Shown: piece after piece, positions 11,990 to 23,414 of the stretch
How positions within the stretch are numbered: the stretch's first letter is position 1
Layout of the letters: each line of letters starts with the position of its first letter
Origin: Gnetum montanum
Taxonomy: Eukaryota; Streptophyta; Gnetopsida; Gnetales; Gnetaceae
Assembly: GCA_015680685.1 (NCBI GenBank)
Contig: MNCI01000921.1
Coordinates: 236,075 to 300,074 of the forward strand
Direction of reading: 5' to 3'
Length of the DNA stretch: 64,000 nucleotides
Position numbers and translations under genes: made by a program
The notes under the pieces: model-generated
Databases searched by the model: none
What the model saw: only the letters and a program-made list of their open reading frames with translations
What the model was told of the DNA's origin: nothing

Positions 11990-12552
11990 NCACTTATTTA
12001 ACTAAAGAGTTTTGTAAGAATTTCCTGCTTTTGAGAAATCCAAATGTTTGAATTTGTTCAAAGATGTTTATCTTTTGCAAGTCTTGAATGGAAAAATCTA
12101 TTAGTAGGTGGTGAATTTTGTAGATAATATTAGGGCTTCATAAAAAATCTAAGTTTCAAAGGTTATGGTTATTTAAATATTGAGTTTGAATTTGAGTAAG
12201 TATGCATTGGTGCATGAGAGAGATCTTTTTTAGATATTATCTGATGAATAGTTTATCAATTTTGGTATTTTATTTTACTTTAATTCAGCTATTAATTATT
12301 TCTTCCATTTTATTTTAAATTTTTAAAATTTATTACTATTATAGTTTTATTAAAAAGTTTTATTTTAACTTTTTTAAAAGATATATTTTTAAAAATATTT
12401 TGGTTTCTATCATTCATACAAATATTCATTCTACTTATATAATTTTTATACCAATCATTTTGCTTTTATCAATTGAGACTATATCTTGGTTCTTAAAGTG
12501 TTGGTTAATAATTTGGTATGTGATTCATATTTATGCATCATCATCTTTTTCT
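11990..12552. other. Unassigned AT-rich DNA
   Basis: No gene or repeat recognised. It is the left flank of the C-F insertion, with 53625 onward as the right flank of the same ancestral site. Confidence 0.5.
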
Positions 12553-12557
12553 AGCAC
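12553..12557. other. Target site duplication of C-F (left copy)
   Basis: AGCAC here and at 53620-53624 flank the outer ends of the C-F LTRs (TGATGAG at 12558, TTATCA ending at 53619). This supports one element spanning 41 kb. Confidence 0.75.
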
Positions 12558-13320
12558 TGATGAGCAGTAAAGTATCCAACACCCAACCATACGAGTTATG
12601 AGTGTTCACACACAACCTGATCAAATTTCATGGATAAGGAAATGTAATTATGTTAGTAATTGGTTAGAGTTTGCGATTATTGTCTTCTCATGTGAGCTAG
12701 TAAAACTAATGCATATGGTTTAACTCATGGTGAGGTGTATGATACTGATGTTGTATGGGCCATATTTCTCCTAGTAAACATAAAGTAAATGAAGTGGTTA
12801 CTAAATCTAAGTGATAGTAAACAAATCTAATCTAGCCTATGTGATGAGCATTCAATCCTAACCTTTTGTTCACACCTTGGACTTTGCACAACTACTACTA
12901 GGGTTACTAGGTACCTCACTACTAGGCATACTAAGTGTTAGTACTACTGGGTTACCAAACAGCTACACTTAAGTGCTCGGGATCAGTCGTACTTATTCTA
13001 CTTTACAATAGTAATGATAAAGTGCATAAAAAGTAAATTAGCAACTAGAGAAAATAGTAAACATTAAGCTAAGTCAAAGCAGGAAAATTATTATAAGTAT
13101 GAAAAGAAAGGAAACTAAGTTATGTTGCATTGATGCAAAGTAATCTTGATCTTTATTTCCATGCATGAAATGTGTTGAAGTACATTCCACTTGAATAAAG
13201 ACTTCATTCAATTACTAAACATCAAATTGCAGGCATACACTCCTAAGTGCTAAGTGCTAAAATCAAGAAAACAAACTGATAGAATTTCACTAAGTGTGAA
13301 ATCAAATTGTATGTGGACCG
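12558..13320 (-). repeat. 3' LTR of C-F, first segment
   Basis: Matches 52709-53460 over its whole length (from TGATGAG through GTGAAATCAAATTGTATGTGGACC). It is broken at 13320 by insertion X and resumes at 16394. Confidence 0.88.
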
Positions 13321-13565
13321 TGTTGGCACATTTTAGCCATTTTATGGAACAGAGACATGAGATGATTGAGATTTCCAAAATATTTCAATACAAATATTTG
13401 AAATGGCAAGATGTAATCTAAAAAGGTATTGATTCCTATCACTTGTTAAAAAAAAAGAGATGGATTGGAAGAAAAATGGAGAGAATTAAAACAATTATCA
13501 ATATAAACAACACAAGAATTTTATCTACAGGCTTAACGTTACCAGCATGGATGTTCTAGCGTATA

Positions 13566-14145
13566 ACTCAATGGTAACATTAGGATGGCATTGGCTCTAC
13601 ATCCCATGTTAAGAGGTCCTGTCACACATTTCTCAGCATATGGGGATTTTAATAAATTTTCCCGTAGACTAAGAGAAGGATGTCAAAAGACAAGCATAAA
13701 CCTTATTGATGTTCCGAATGGTAGGAAAGATGCTGCAGACAGGCCATTTTGGTAGATATGTTTATGTTTGTCCTAGATAATCCTCCACCCTCAACTATTT
13801 TTTTTGATATCAAGAGATGTTGATTTTTCTGTTGCATTGCACAAATTGAAGCATTGGAATTTTATAACTGGACTTGCAGTTCCTTTTAAAGCAAATGTCT
13901 CATCTGCTTTGTGGAAAGCAAGTCAGATTATCTTTAATTGGCCAAGTCTTGCACAGGGACAACTTATCACAGTTTGTTTTGAAGGACCTGTTTTGTATCA
14001 ATATACTCCATATCATGCCCTGGATGCAGGGAAGCCATCTTTTAGAATTGAAGATGATACAACCGACTATTACATTGAACATCCTAATAACAGCAGGGGT
14101 TTCTGCGCATCAACAGAGGGTATGATTTCGATTCCATATGAATAG
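13566..14145 (+). pseudogene. NYN-domain (putative ribonuclease) gene fragment
   Basis: Frames joined by eye read as the plant NYN/PIN-like fold: NIRMALALHPMLRGPV, FSAYGDFNKFSRRLREG, INLIDVPNGRKDAADR, ILVDMFMFVLDNPPPS, and ISRDVDFSVALHKLKHWNF up to FNWPSLAQGQ. Plant family members typically read like 'RGPVTI-AYGD', 'KDASDK-ILVDM' and 'ISGDRDFS-ALH'. The acidic residues of YGD, KDAAD, VDM and RDVDF would form the metal site. Two one-base shifts break it, near 13745 and in the T run at 13798-13808. The tail to 14145 (ITVCFEGPVLYQYTPYH) has no recognised domain. Probably captured from a host gene; assigned from memory of the family. Confidence 0.7.
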
Positions 14146-14149
14146 AACC

Positions 14150-14640
14150 TAGACAGTATAGGTGTGCAGCAAATTTACAGGCCTCCATCAACGACATCAT
14201 GCTCGTGGACGACAACGTCGATGCTTTCACCATGGCATGAGCGCGATGCGCTAGGGCATGTGCACTGCTGGAAGGTCTGTGATTTTCGGCAACATTTTGT
14301 TGGCCACGATCAAAGGCGATGGCGGAGAGGGCGGCAGCGGCACCAGCATGACGTTATTTATGTACACTGACAGAAACATGTGGCCGCGGCAGTCATGAAA
14401 ATGGGTATAGAGGACTCTGCCAATGTCTACCATTGAGAATGATACCCTTAGCCCAGTCTATATAGCCAATCTCCTGTGATAGATATTTTTCAACTAATTC
14501 CACCAGGATTAAATCAAAAACGGATATAAAAAAAACATTCGTCTCTGCCCGGCCGCGGCCGCGATCTAGTGCTGTTGAGTCTGGAGCAAGTCCCCCGCCG
14601 CTGCACCGATCTTCAGGGTTTCTGGTTCTCAACACCGTGT
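14150..14640. other. GC- and CpG-rich patch inside X
   Basis: Contrasts with its surroundings: GGCGATGGCGGAGAGGGCGG near 14310 and a NotI-type GCGGCCGC near 14552. One + frame reads ASINDIMLVDDNVDAFTMA at about 14180-14237, possibly an exon of an unrecognised host gene. It resembles first-exon or promoter DNA that escaped the CpG loss seen elsewhere. Confidence 0.45.
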
Positions 14641-14707
14641 GGGAAATGTGTAAGAAGAAATGGTTTGGGGCTTGAGCAAAGAGAATTGCATAATTAGGAG
14701 CCGATAA

Positions 14708-14917
14708 ATGCTACAACAAAACATTATGAAACCTTTTGAAAATGAGTTCGGACAAGAGATCGATGCTCATGATGCAGTTATTCGAGGGAATGAAGCTCCA
14801 GTTTATCAAAAATATGCCAAATATGTGGGAATGAAGAGGTACTTTCATCTAATTGCTAGTAAAGGAGGCCACACAAGCCTCTCCAAATTATTCTGCAGCA
14901 TGACCAAGGGGAGATAG
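14708..14917 (+). pseudogene. GT29 sialyltransferase-like gene fragment
   Basis: NEFGQEIDAHDAVIRGNEAP followed by VYQKYAKYVGMKRYFHL matches the large sialyl-motif region of plant GT29 (sialyltransferase-like) proteins, typically 'FG-EID-HDAVIR-NEAPV--KYAK-VG-KRDFRL'. Only this one block is present, without the signal anchor or downstream motifs, and it ends in unrelated residues. The plant enzymes are Golgi type II membrane proteins; this is a dead fragment carried by X. Confidence 0.78.
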
Positions 14918-14989
14918 ATGATCAAATTCTATTTATTGACCTTTATGTCGTTCCTAAATATAAAGTTATATGTATAGCTATTTTATAAA

Positions 14990-15600
14990 AAGGGGGATTT
15001 ATGGACATTTCCAACTATAGCTTTTATTTATATAATTGTAACTTTATGTGGAAGTTATAACTTCCTAGCCTTAATCCATGATGTTTGTAACCATTAAAAA
15101 GGCCACTTGTCAACTATAGCCTTTTTATCTCCACAATGGCCACTTGTCAACTAAATGGGACACGTGTTAGATGCAACATTTTTATCTCTTTGGTGGTTGC
15201 AACCACCCAAAATTGTTGTAACTTACCTAACTTGTTGGGCAAGTAACCTCCTAACTTGTTGGGCAAGTAATCTCCTAATTGGTTGGCCAAGTTACTTGGG
15301 AGAGAAGTTAGGTGAGATATTTTTGAATATGTAACTTCCCTACCTACCTTTGAACCCTATAAAAAGGCTTTAGGGGTCAAGGACGATGACATTGGGGAAC
15401 TTTTGGAAGGTCTCATACATCACACTTTTGGAGATCACACTTTGGAAGGCTACTAGTTAGCACTTAGGCTCTCACTTAAAGACACACTTTGGGGTCTTGA
15501 GAAGTGCATTTGTAAAGAAGAATTGTAAAGAAGATTGCTTGTAAGATGGCTTGCTAAAGGAAAGATTTCAGCCTCTTTGTCATAGTCCTGTGAGTTATGT
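14990..15600 (+). repeat. LTR-like promoter region inside X
   Basis: A purine run AAAAAGGGGGATT (about 14988-15000) precedes AT-rich sequence. There are two copies of GGCCACTTGTCAACTA (about 15101 and 15136), three copies of a 21-base repeat with core ACTTGTTGGGCAAGT (about 15229-15290), a TATA box TATAAAA at 15358-15364, and a downstream stretch rich in CACACTTTGG repeats. It resembles U3-R of an LTR, cut by the gap at 15601. No partner copy is visible. Confidence 0.45.
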
Positions 15601-16360
15601 NNNNNNNNNNNNNNNNNNNNNNNNNNNNNNNNNNNNNNNNNNNNNNNNNNNNNNNNNNNNNNNNNNNNNNNNNNNNNNNNNNNNNNNNNNNNNNNNNNNN
15701 NNNNNNNNNNNNNNNNNNNNNNNNNNNNNNNNNNNNNNNNNNNNNNNNNNNNNNNNNNNNNNNNNNNNNNNNNNNNNNNNNNNNNNNNNNNNNNNNNNNN
15801 NNNNNNNNNNNNNNNNNNNNNNNNNNNNNNNNNNNNNNNNNNNNNNNNNNNNNNNNNNNNNNNNNNNNNNNNNNNNNNNNNNNNNNNNNNNNNNNNNNNN
15901 NNNNNNNNNNNNNNNNNNNNNNNNNNNNNNNNNNNNNNNNNNNNNNNNNNNNNNNNNNNNNNNNNNNNNNNNNNNNNNNNNNNNNNNNNNNNNNNNNNNN
16001 NNNNNNNNNNNNNNNNNNNNNNNNNNNNNNNNNNNNNNNNNNNNNNNNNNNNNNNNNNNNNNNNNNNNNNNNNNNNNNNNNNNNNNNNNNNNNNNNNNNN
16101 NNNNNNNNNNNNNNNNNNNNNNNNNNNNNNNNNNNNNNNNNNNNNNNNNNNNNNNNNNNNNNNNNNNNNNNNNNNNNNNNNNNNNNNNNNNNNNNNNNNN
16201 NNNNNNNNNNNNNNNNNNNNNNNNNNNNNNNNNNNNNNNNNNNNNNNNNNNNNNNNNNNNNNNNNNNNNNNNNNNNNNNNNNNNNNNNNNNNNNNNNNNN
16301 NNNNNNNNNNNNNNNNNNNNNNNNNNNNNNNNNNNNNNNNNNNNNNNNNNNNNNNNNNNN
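15601..16360. other. Assembly gap (760 N)
   Basis: Unknown bases. Apparent open frames through it are meaningless. Confidence 0.99.
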
Positions 16361-16393
16361 GCGGTCACGTCCCAAATGGTCGCCAACAGACCG

Positions 16394-16527
16394 TATCCCT
16401 AAGTGTTGTATATATAGGCCTTCATACGTTTGTAATATCAAATATGTAACATTGTAGCTTATGCCCTAATATCAGGGATCCAATATCTAATGCTCAATAT
16501 CATTGCCTACAAAATTTCAATTTATCA
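16394..16527 (-). repeat. 3' LTR of C-F, second segment
   Basis: Continues the LTR after X and matches 53472-53619. It ends AATTTATCA at 16527, the minus-strand TGATAAATT start. The TATA region reads GTATATATAGGCC (about 16408-16420) where the 5' copy has GTATTTATAGGCC. One of two palindromes seen in the 5' copy is degraded. Confidence 0.85.
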
Positions 16528-16539
16528 TATCCCCACAAC
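16528..16539 (-). other. Polypurine tract of C-F
   Basis: Minus strand GTTGTGGGGATA abuts the TGATAAATT start of the 3' LTR. Confidence 0.7.
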
Positions 16540-16699
16540 TAATTGAAAACTCATCCTCAAGTTAAAACAAAATGAGGATGGAGTTTCCTACAAAATTAAA
16601 AGGTAGATTTAGATGACACTGGCTACAATATACATGTCTCTTAAATTTCACTGTGGAGTTTACAAAAATTGACACATTTCATTATATGATAGCTTTAAC

Positions 16700-19320
16700 A
16701 AAAAATGAAATATGGTGAAGCTTTATGTAACCTTATCTAGTTCCATGTGGTGGTGGCTCTTCCATTGGTTGATTTCCCTTATCATTAGGCTTCTGAATTT
16801 TGTACCTATTTAAGAGCACTTGAAGCTTTTCTTCTTCCATTCTAGGATCATGAACTATCCATGTTGATGAACCAATATTTGATGGAGCATGTTCCATGGG
16901 CATGGTAGCTATGGAAACATCTCGTTTTCTTTGACATACCAAAGTTGCGAATCACCTCCTCTCTTCTTCAAACATTGTGATCTTCTCTCATAATTCATGG
17001 TAGTTTAATAATCTTCTATCCAGGTTTATTGCTACATCTTTTTGCCTATGGTAGTTGGCCTTTACTGCTTCCAATTTAGAGTTTGCTACTTGGAGTTTTT
17101 GTAAGGCATCTTTATGATCTGCAAAGTATTTTTTTGTATAATGCATAGGTGGCTGCTACTTGCTATTCTAATTCATTTATGGTCTTGCTTGTTGTTAACA
17201 TGGCTAAGTTAGCATAACAGAGGTTAGCTAGCACCATGTATTCTTTCAGGTCCTCTATCTATAGGTCTTTGTTTTTCACTTTCACTTGGTGAACAAGGGC
17301 ATAACTATCCAAGATGGATTTCCAATTAGGGTTTTTTGCTAATTGGAAGTGTTCCTTAAGCCTCTCATGTTTATCTATTGTACGTGCTTACCTAGTCATG
17401 GAAGTGTTCCTTAAGCCTCTCATGTTTCTTTGCCTCATTTTGTCATGTGTTGATTTCAATGGCTGATTTTTGTTGAATGACGTGTACCTCCTCCATAGAG
17501 AGGAATTCATTTTCTTTTGTGAAGTTGCTCATATCTTAGTTGATCCTCAACAATTGTTCTCTTCACTTGTGGATGCTCTCCTCTAAGATGTTTTTCTACT
17601 TCTCTACAATGGTCAACCTCATGTTTGTTAATAGCAAGTTATTTATTTTCCTCCCATATTATTGTATGTGCCTTCACATGTGCATATGTTTGTGCTTTAG
17701 CTATGGAGGCATTCCATATTGCTTTCTCCCTCTCAGTTACTAGCTATTTATTCTACTTGATCAAACTATTGATCTACTCTATTTTAAATTACTCAATCTA
17801 GTTAGGTTCAATGAATTGCATAGGATCTCTTCATTTAGCTCTCAAGGCTGCAAGCTCTTCTTGTAGTTTTAGAATTTCTGCTTCTGCATACTCTAACTTG
17901 GTCTCTACCATGATCAATTTTTCTTTGGTGGTAATGAGCTCAGACTATACTATAGTGATATCATGGAGGATGTTAAATAGTGTTGTCATGACTTGTCCAG
18001 TTTGTAATAGCCTATTGAGCACATCCTCATTATCAGCATGAGTCATTGAGGTTGTGGCTAGCATTTGAGCATCTCTAGCTCTAGTTATATTTGCTAGTGG
18101 TACAAAAAGTATATTAAAGGATTCCTTGATATGATTAATGATTATCTTTGCTACTCTTGATGCTGCATTACCATAACCATGGCTTCTTCTCTAGTCTCTA
18201 GCACCACATGGAATGATGTAGCATTCCCAGAGATCTATTATGATCATTATACCTCTCCTCCTAATTGTAATGAAATCTATTCACTTGTGGGATCAATTGA
18301 TAGTGTGGATTTGATGGCATTGTTGATAACTCTATAAAGATTGGCCTCTTTCCCTATTCCCCAGCTAATTGTTTCTACAATTTGTTGTAGATGACTCATC
18401 GACCGTTGGTAGTATTGTGGTGGCAATGGTGGGACTTGCTGATGTTTTTGCTCTTGTTGCTCTTGCTATTGGCCATTAGGCCCTACTAGGTATTGTTGTT
18501 GTTGCTCTTGTTCTTGTTCTTTCTCTTAATCCTCACCATGGTTTTTTCTTGGTGATATTGGTTTGAGCAACTCAATGTATGAAGCATTTTTTGCTCTCTT
18601 GGGAATGTCATTGGTGTATCTTAGGATTTTGACTTGCTTGCACAACTTCCTAATAAGGTAAGAAAATGAAAGTGTTGGTTTTGTTGCCTTATTTTCTTCA
18701 AATTGCCTTTTTATTTCCATAAAATAAAGTTGTGTGATTTTGGCATTGTATTTGTCCATCAAAATCACACATCCTCTAGTTGCATAAGTAAATAACCTTT
18801 TGAGTCCTTTGGTTCAAGTAAATTCTTTCTTCTAGAGTTAGCTCATTATAGCCCTTATCTTCTTTGCCATAACCCCATTTTAGCCATAGCTTTCTAGTTT
18901 TAGGATCTGATCAAGTGGATAGATGTGCTAACCTTACCTCTTCATTGGATATATTTAGAGCTTCAACAATTGCCTTGATTAAGAATGAAACTAAGATTTC
19001 TCCAATGTTAATAATAGTGTTCTCTTCTTTTTTGTGCCAAAACTGATATGTTTCTCCAAGGTACCATTCACCAATCTATGACAATGTAGGCCATAGTCAT
19101 GATGCTTAGAGTTGTGTCCTTTTTGCTTCAGGAACAAATTCCATAAACAGGCCAAAGTTCATTTCCATAATGACTATGGTTATGATGGATCTTTCTTGGA
19201 TGATGTGGAGGTAGTCTTATCACACCATGAGACATTGTCTTGGCACTTGTGATTCCTCTATCTCTCCTTCGGCTAATTGTCCTATAGAAGGTGTCTTGAT
19301 GAATGTTGAACAATTAGGCT
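16700..19320 (-). pseudogene. Third ORF of C-F (plant-transposon-protein-like plus coiled coil)
   Basis: Counterpart of 8200-10960 in A. Open pieces: 19128-19313, 18526-18768 (FSYLIRKLCKQVKI, then ELLKPISPRKN) and 16733-16942 (MEEPPPHGT near its end). Between them, about 17000-18500, the minus strand is Gln-, Glu- and Lys-rich and probably formed coiled coil. The family assignment of the LIRKLC block is tentative. Function unknown; an envelope-like role proposed for some Athila ORFs has no support here. Confidence 0.58.
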
Positions 19321-19728
19321 TCCTACTCCTCATGTTCTAGTTCTTGTCCTCTAGTTCAGCCTCTAGCTTAGCCTCTTGATCATTTTCTTGCTCATTATGA
19401 GGGTCTTCCTTATGCTTCTCTCTTTGGGGCCATCTACAATCAATAAGAATTAAAAATTACTAAGGTATTCACATTTATTCTTAACATTTTTATACCTTAC
19501 TCATACCCTTAGTTTCATTAAGTTCTTAGTTAGTGATTGTAGAGTTAGAATCTTTTTGCCAAAAAGTAATCCCATAGGTGTTAATCCTTTTATAACCCTT
19601 CACAATTGTCTAATTTGTTCTTATGTATGGCTCATTATGATGGTTATGGTTTTTTAGGAACATTAATTGAGTGTTTTGACATTGATATGTGTGATCATTC
19701 CTTAAAAATTTTAATTTTTATCTCATAN

Positions 19729-19943
19729 GCTAAATAGGCATGCATTACATTCAACTCCTTAGTTGCCTAAGGACACTTTTAGGCATGGTTATACAAGGGC
19801 ATTAAGAGTTGGATCTTGCTTTGGGAAAGATCCACTTGTATAACTATGGTATCTTATACTTGCCAAGTAATTCCACATCATCTTGAATTTTTCAAACATC
19901 AATAAACACTTCCCATATCATTTACACTATCTGTGCTAAAACC
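19729..19943. repeat. Left arm of a perfect 215-base inverted repeat (likely artefact)
   Basis: Exact reverse complement of 20269-20483 by base-by-base reading, and bounded exactly by single N bases at 19728 and 19944. Neighbouring DNA is anciently diverged, so 100% identity ending at Ns points to misplaced assembly sequence rather than biology. Confidence 0.8.
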
Positions 19944-20268
19944 NTAATTAGAAAATAATAATTGAAAAATATCCCTTGGCTCAAATGAAAAATGGTGAAA
20001 AAATTCTAGTTGTCCATCAATATATATAAGTTTTATGAGATCCAACATCAAGGATCTAATATTGGAGCCCACAAAATTTCACTTTTCATAAGGGTTTGGT
20101 GGGAAAAATTGATTCTTATGGATATTTGAAAGGTTTTAAGGTTCCTCAGAGGGTTTGGATGATGGGAATATGCATATTTTTGTGAGAAATTCATTGTAGA
20201 AAGTCGATAAATAAGAAATCTTAGGCTATGAAAGCTCATTAGATGGTTAATAAGGGTAATGGATTCAT

Positions 20269-20483
20269 GGTTTTAGCACAGATAGTGTAAATGATATGGG
20301 AAGTGTTTATTGATGTTTGAAAAATTCAAGATGATGTGGAATTACTTGGCAAGTATAAGATACCATAGTTATACAAGTGGATCTTTCCCAAAGCAAGATC
20401 CAACTCTTAATGCCCTTGTATAACCATGCCTAAAAGTGTCCTTAGGCAACTAAGGAGTTGAATGTAATGCATGCCTATTTAGC
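20269..20483. repeat. Right arm of the 215-base inverted repeat
   Basis: Runs from GGTTTTAGCACAGAT to CATGCCTATTTAGC without N at either edge, so this copy is probably the genuine one. Confidence 0.8.
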
Positions 20484-21560
20484 AAAACACATATGTTAGT
20501 ACCACCAAATTTGGAAAATAACACTATGTTACACAAAATCATAAGTTATGACTATTCAAATAGCAATATGAGATGGATGTAAAATGGATTGTAGAAATTG
20601 GAATGTGAGATGTCTTACCATAGGCATAATAAATTCATGTGTTTTATTAGTGGTTAAAGTAATTACTAGGCTTTCTATCCAAGATTCAAACCAAGTCTAG
20701 ACCACATTCCAATGACATTGCATCATTTCATCTCTTGATATTACAATCGTAAGAGTATTAATGTTGCAAGAAGTATTGTCACTTGGCATATTGTCCAAGA
20801 AAGGAGTTTATTCGTGGAACTTGTTTATTTTTTTAGATTTCTAAGAAGCTACCTATCTTTAGGCATGGATAACATGTCTTTCTAGTGAAATCCCAAAAAA
20901 AATTATTTTGTGCTCTTTTATATTTATTTGTGTCAACCTTTTAAGGTAGCACTTATTTTTCTCTTATTCCCATTTTTAATTAGATTTACAAGGATATAAT
21001 ACAACCTTAGAAACATGATAGAACTCACAATAGTAATCCAAAAGAATCCACAAATTCCCTTGATGTCACACCCTTTTCATTCCCACTTGGTTCTTCACTT
21101 TTAGTCTAGGCATAATGATCATAGGTTTATTCTTAGTTGTATGATGGAAAAGAATTTCATTATAGCCATGGTAAGAACCTATTATTTATGGAATGGATGG
21201 ATGGATGATGTGGGCTCACTTGTTCAAATAATGAATCCCATATGACTTGATAATATAGAGAAATCTTCACCTTATTAGACTACATCTTGCCTTTATTTGT
21301 AATGTGTCTTATTAGTAATCACAATTATTTACAAAGCATTTGCAAAAAAGTATAAAAGAAATGAAAAAGATAGTAAAAATTGTGAAAAGTTTAAAGAATG
21401 AAAAATGTTAAAAGAATGGAAAATGTCATAGAATTGAAAGGTATATCAAAGAATGTCAAAAATTTACGAAATGAGAAAAGACCAAAGAATGTGAAAAATG
21501 AAAAATTTAGTAAGGTATCTACAACTCTAAATTGACTCCCCCCACAACTATTATTAAGAT
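20484..21560 (-). other. Post-integrase spacer of C-F
   Basis: Non-coding and AT-rich, with A/G-rich stretches (21340-21510). 'TCACACCCTTTTCA' near 21066 recurs in B at about 44728, so it corresponds to the spacer of A (6121-8200). Confidence 0.55.
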
Positions 21561-21850
21561 TAGTTAAATGGAAGATAGAACAAGTATAAGATTGATGGTT
21601 ACGTTGGGTAGATTCCTTGGAGTATTTGTAATATGGTTTTACCTATTAGATATTAACAAGGATAAGCTTATGTGGATTGGATGGGTGGTGGATATGTAAG
21701 GCACTAGATAAATAAGTGGCTTTCACAATGTATGGTTCCTTCCAAAGTGTCTAAAATTTAGCTTTTGGGATAAATGACTAGGATTATAACAAAGGACCTT
21801 GTCACCCAATTGTATGGTTGCCTTTACTATTTTAATAAATCGGTCCTCAT
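21560..21850 (-). pseudogene. Integrase C-terminal stub of C-F
   Basis: Minus strand reads QLGDKVLCYNPSHLSQ then KLNFRHFGRNHT, matching DKVLYWNPTHVPQ and TKFKTWWKGS in A. It follows within a few dozen codons of the RNase H end (ENIVANHLSRL, about 21905-21940). The zinc domain and catalytic core, about 1 kb in A, are absent: an internal deletion. Confidence 0.75.
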
Positions 21851-23414
21851 CAAGAAATTAATCTAATAAAGATTCCATTCGATTTTCTGAATCCCATTTC
21901 AACCTTGATAAATGATTAGCTACTATGTTTTCCATTTCTTTCTTATCAATCATTGTGATGTCAAACTCTTGGAGAATCATAATCCATCTTATCACTCTAG
22001 AACCAACCATTGGCTTGTTCATTAGAAATCAGATAATACTATGATCAATGTGGATGTAGACTTGGTAATCGAGCACATAATGTTGAAATTTTTCAAGTGC
22101 GTACACCATGGCCATTAGCTCCTTTTCAATTGTGGTGTAATTTAATTATGCTCCTATGATGCTCTTGTTGGCATAGTATATGTTATAAGGTCTCTTCTAA
22201 TCATCAAGTTATGTTAGTGCTACACAAAGCACATAATTAAAGGTGTTAGTCATGATATGAAAGGGCCTTGACTAATCCAGATCTTGGAGGATTGGTGTCT
22301 CAACTAGCTTCTACTTCAGGGATTCAAATGCCTTTTTACATGATCCATTTCACTTGAAGGGTACATCCTTTTTCATGAGTTCTACAAGTGATTTGGCTAT
22401 CTTTGAAAAGTTTTCAATGAAGCTCCTATAGTATTCCATATGGCCTAGAAAGGATCTTACATCTTTCATTGTTTATGGTTGTTGAGTGATGTTTTGGATG
22501 AATTTGATTTTTTTAGGATCTACATCTAGATCCTTCTAGGAGATTTTGTGTTCCAACACTATACCTTCCTAGACCATGAGATGGCTCTTTTGCCTATTGA
22601 GCTTCAAATTAGTCTCAACACATCTTTTAAGTACTTACTTTAATCAGTCCAATGCTTGTTTGAAGTCTAGCCTGTACATGGAAAAAATCATCCATAAACA
22701 CTTCAACACCATTACCTATCTACTTTTGGAAGATGCTTAAGACTAGTCTTTGAAAGGTTGTTGGTGCATTGCAAAGATCGAAGGGTATCTTTCTATAAGA
22801 AAACATTCCCTATGGACTGATGAATGTGGTTTTCTCTTGGTCTTCAAGTGCAATGAAAATTTGATTGTATCCACTAAAACCATCCAAAAAACTATAATAT
22901 TCATGTCTTAAAATTTTATCCAGGACTTGGTCAACAAACGACAAGGAAAAGTGATCTTGGAATATGGCTGATTTTACTAGCCAAAAGTCAATGTAGATGC
23001 ACATTTGCCTCTCTTCTTTGGAACTATCACTAAAGGACTGATCCATTTACCATCGACAATTAGATAAATGAATTCTTCCTTTAAAAACTTCTTCAATTCT
23101 TGCTTAAATACCTCCTTAAGTTTAGGATTAAGCCTTCACTATAGTTGATGTTTTGGTCTGATTGCATGATTAGTGTAGATCTGATGTTCAAAAATTCATG
23201 GATCAATTCTCATGATCTGATCCTAAGACCATGCGAATGTTGTAGGACATCTATTGAGCACTTCTAGTAATTTCCCTTTTTTCTCTTTGTCTAAGTTTGC
23301 ATTGATAATTACTGACTTCTTGTTGTTTAGAAATGCATATTCTAATGTTGTTAGTAGGGCTTTTAATTCTAATGATTCTGGTTCCATTATGTTTGGGATC
23401 TCCAAGTGTCCTTA
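21850..23414 (-). pseudogene. RT and RNase H of C-F
   Basis: From the right: LEIPNIMEPESLELKALLTT at 23346-23405 matches LEIPKNF...LELK of A. Then 'CIYIDFWLV', YYSFLDGFSGYNQIFIALED (22810-23046 open) and EVFMDDFF, where the catalytic aspartate pair is kept, unlike in A. The RNase H region is frameshifted throughout and closes with NIVANHLSRL. The 5' edge is cut by D at 23414. Many stops; inactive. Confidence 0.82.
23410..23414. other. Target site duplication of D (left copy)
   Basis: CCTTA precedes the D LTR start TGAAACACC. The matching CCTTA lies at 49327-49331, where C-F sequence resumes. Confidence 0.6.

Larger units (their letters stand above)
13321..16388 (+). mobile_element. Insertion X carrying host-gene fragments
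   Basis: Starts TGTTGGCACATTT and ends AAATGGTCGCCAACA, an imperfect terminal inverted repeat of TG...CA form. It is flanked by GACCG (13316-13320 and 16389-16393). Removing it and one GACCG restores the C-F LTR (compare 53465-53490). The 5-base duplication and ends suit an LTR-type element, but no matching LTR pair or pol is seen; a 760-base gap hides part. Inside are pieces resembling an NYN-domain gene and a GT29 gene, a GC-rich patch and an LTR-like promoter region. Strand is arbitrary. Class uncertain: large non-autonomous LTR element or another gene-capturing transposon. Confidence 0.75.

Noticed and set aside
13900-14082. Minus-strand frame opposite the NYN fragment
   Set aside because: Shadow of the + strand frame, which matches a known domain.
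15551-16457. Long open frames across 15551-16457 on both strands
   Set aside because: They consist of undetermined bases in the assembly gap.
19729-20483. Foldback or MITE-type transposon
   Set aside because: Arms are 100% identical in old DNA, and the left arm is bounded by Ns; no target duplication.
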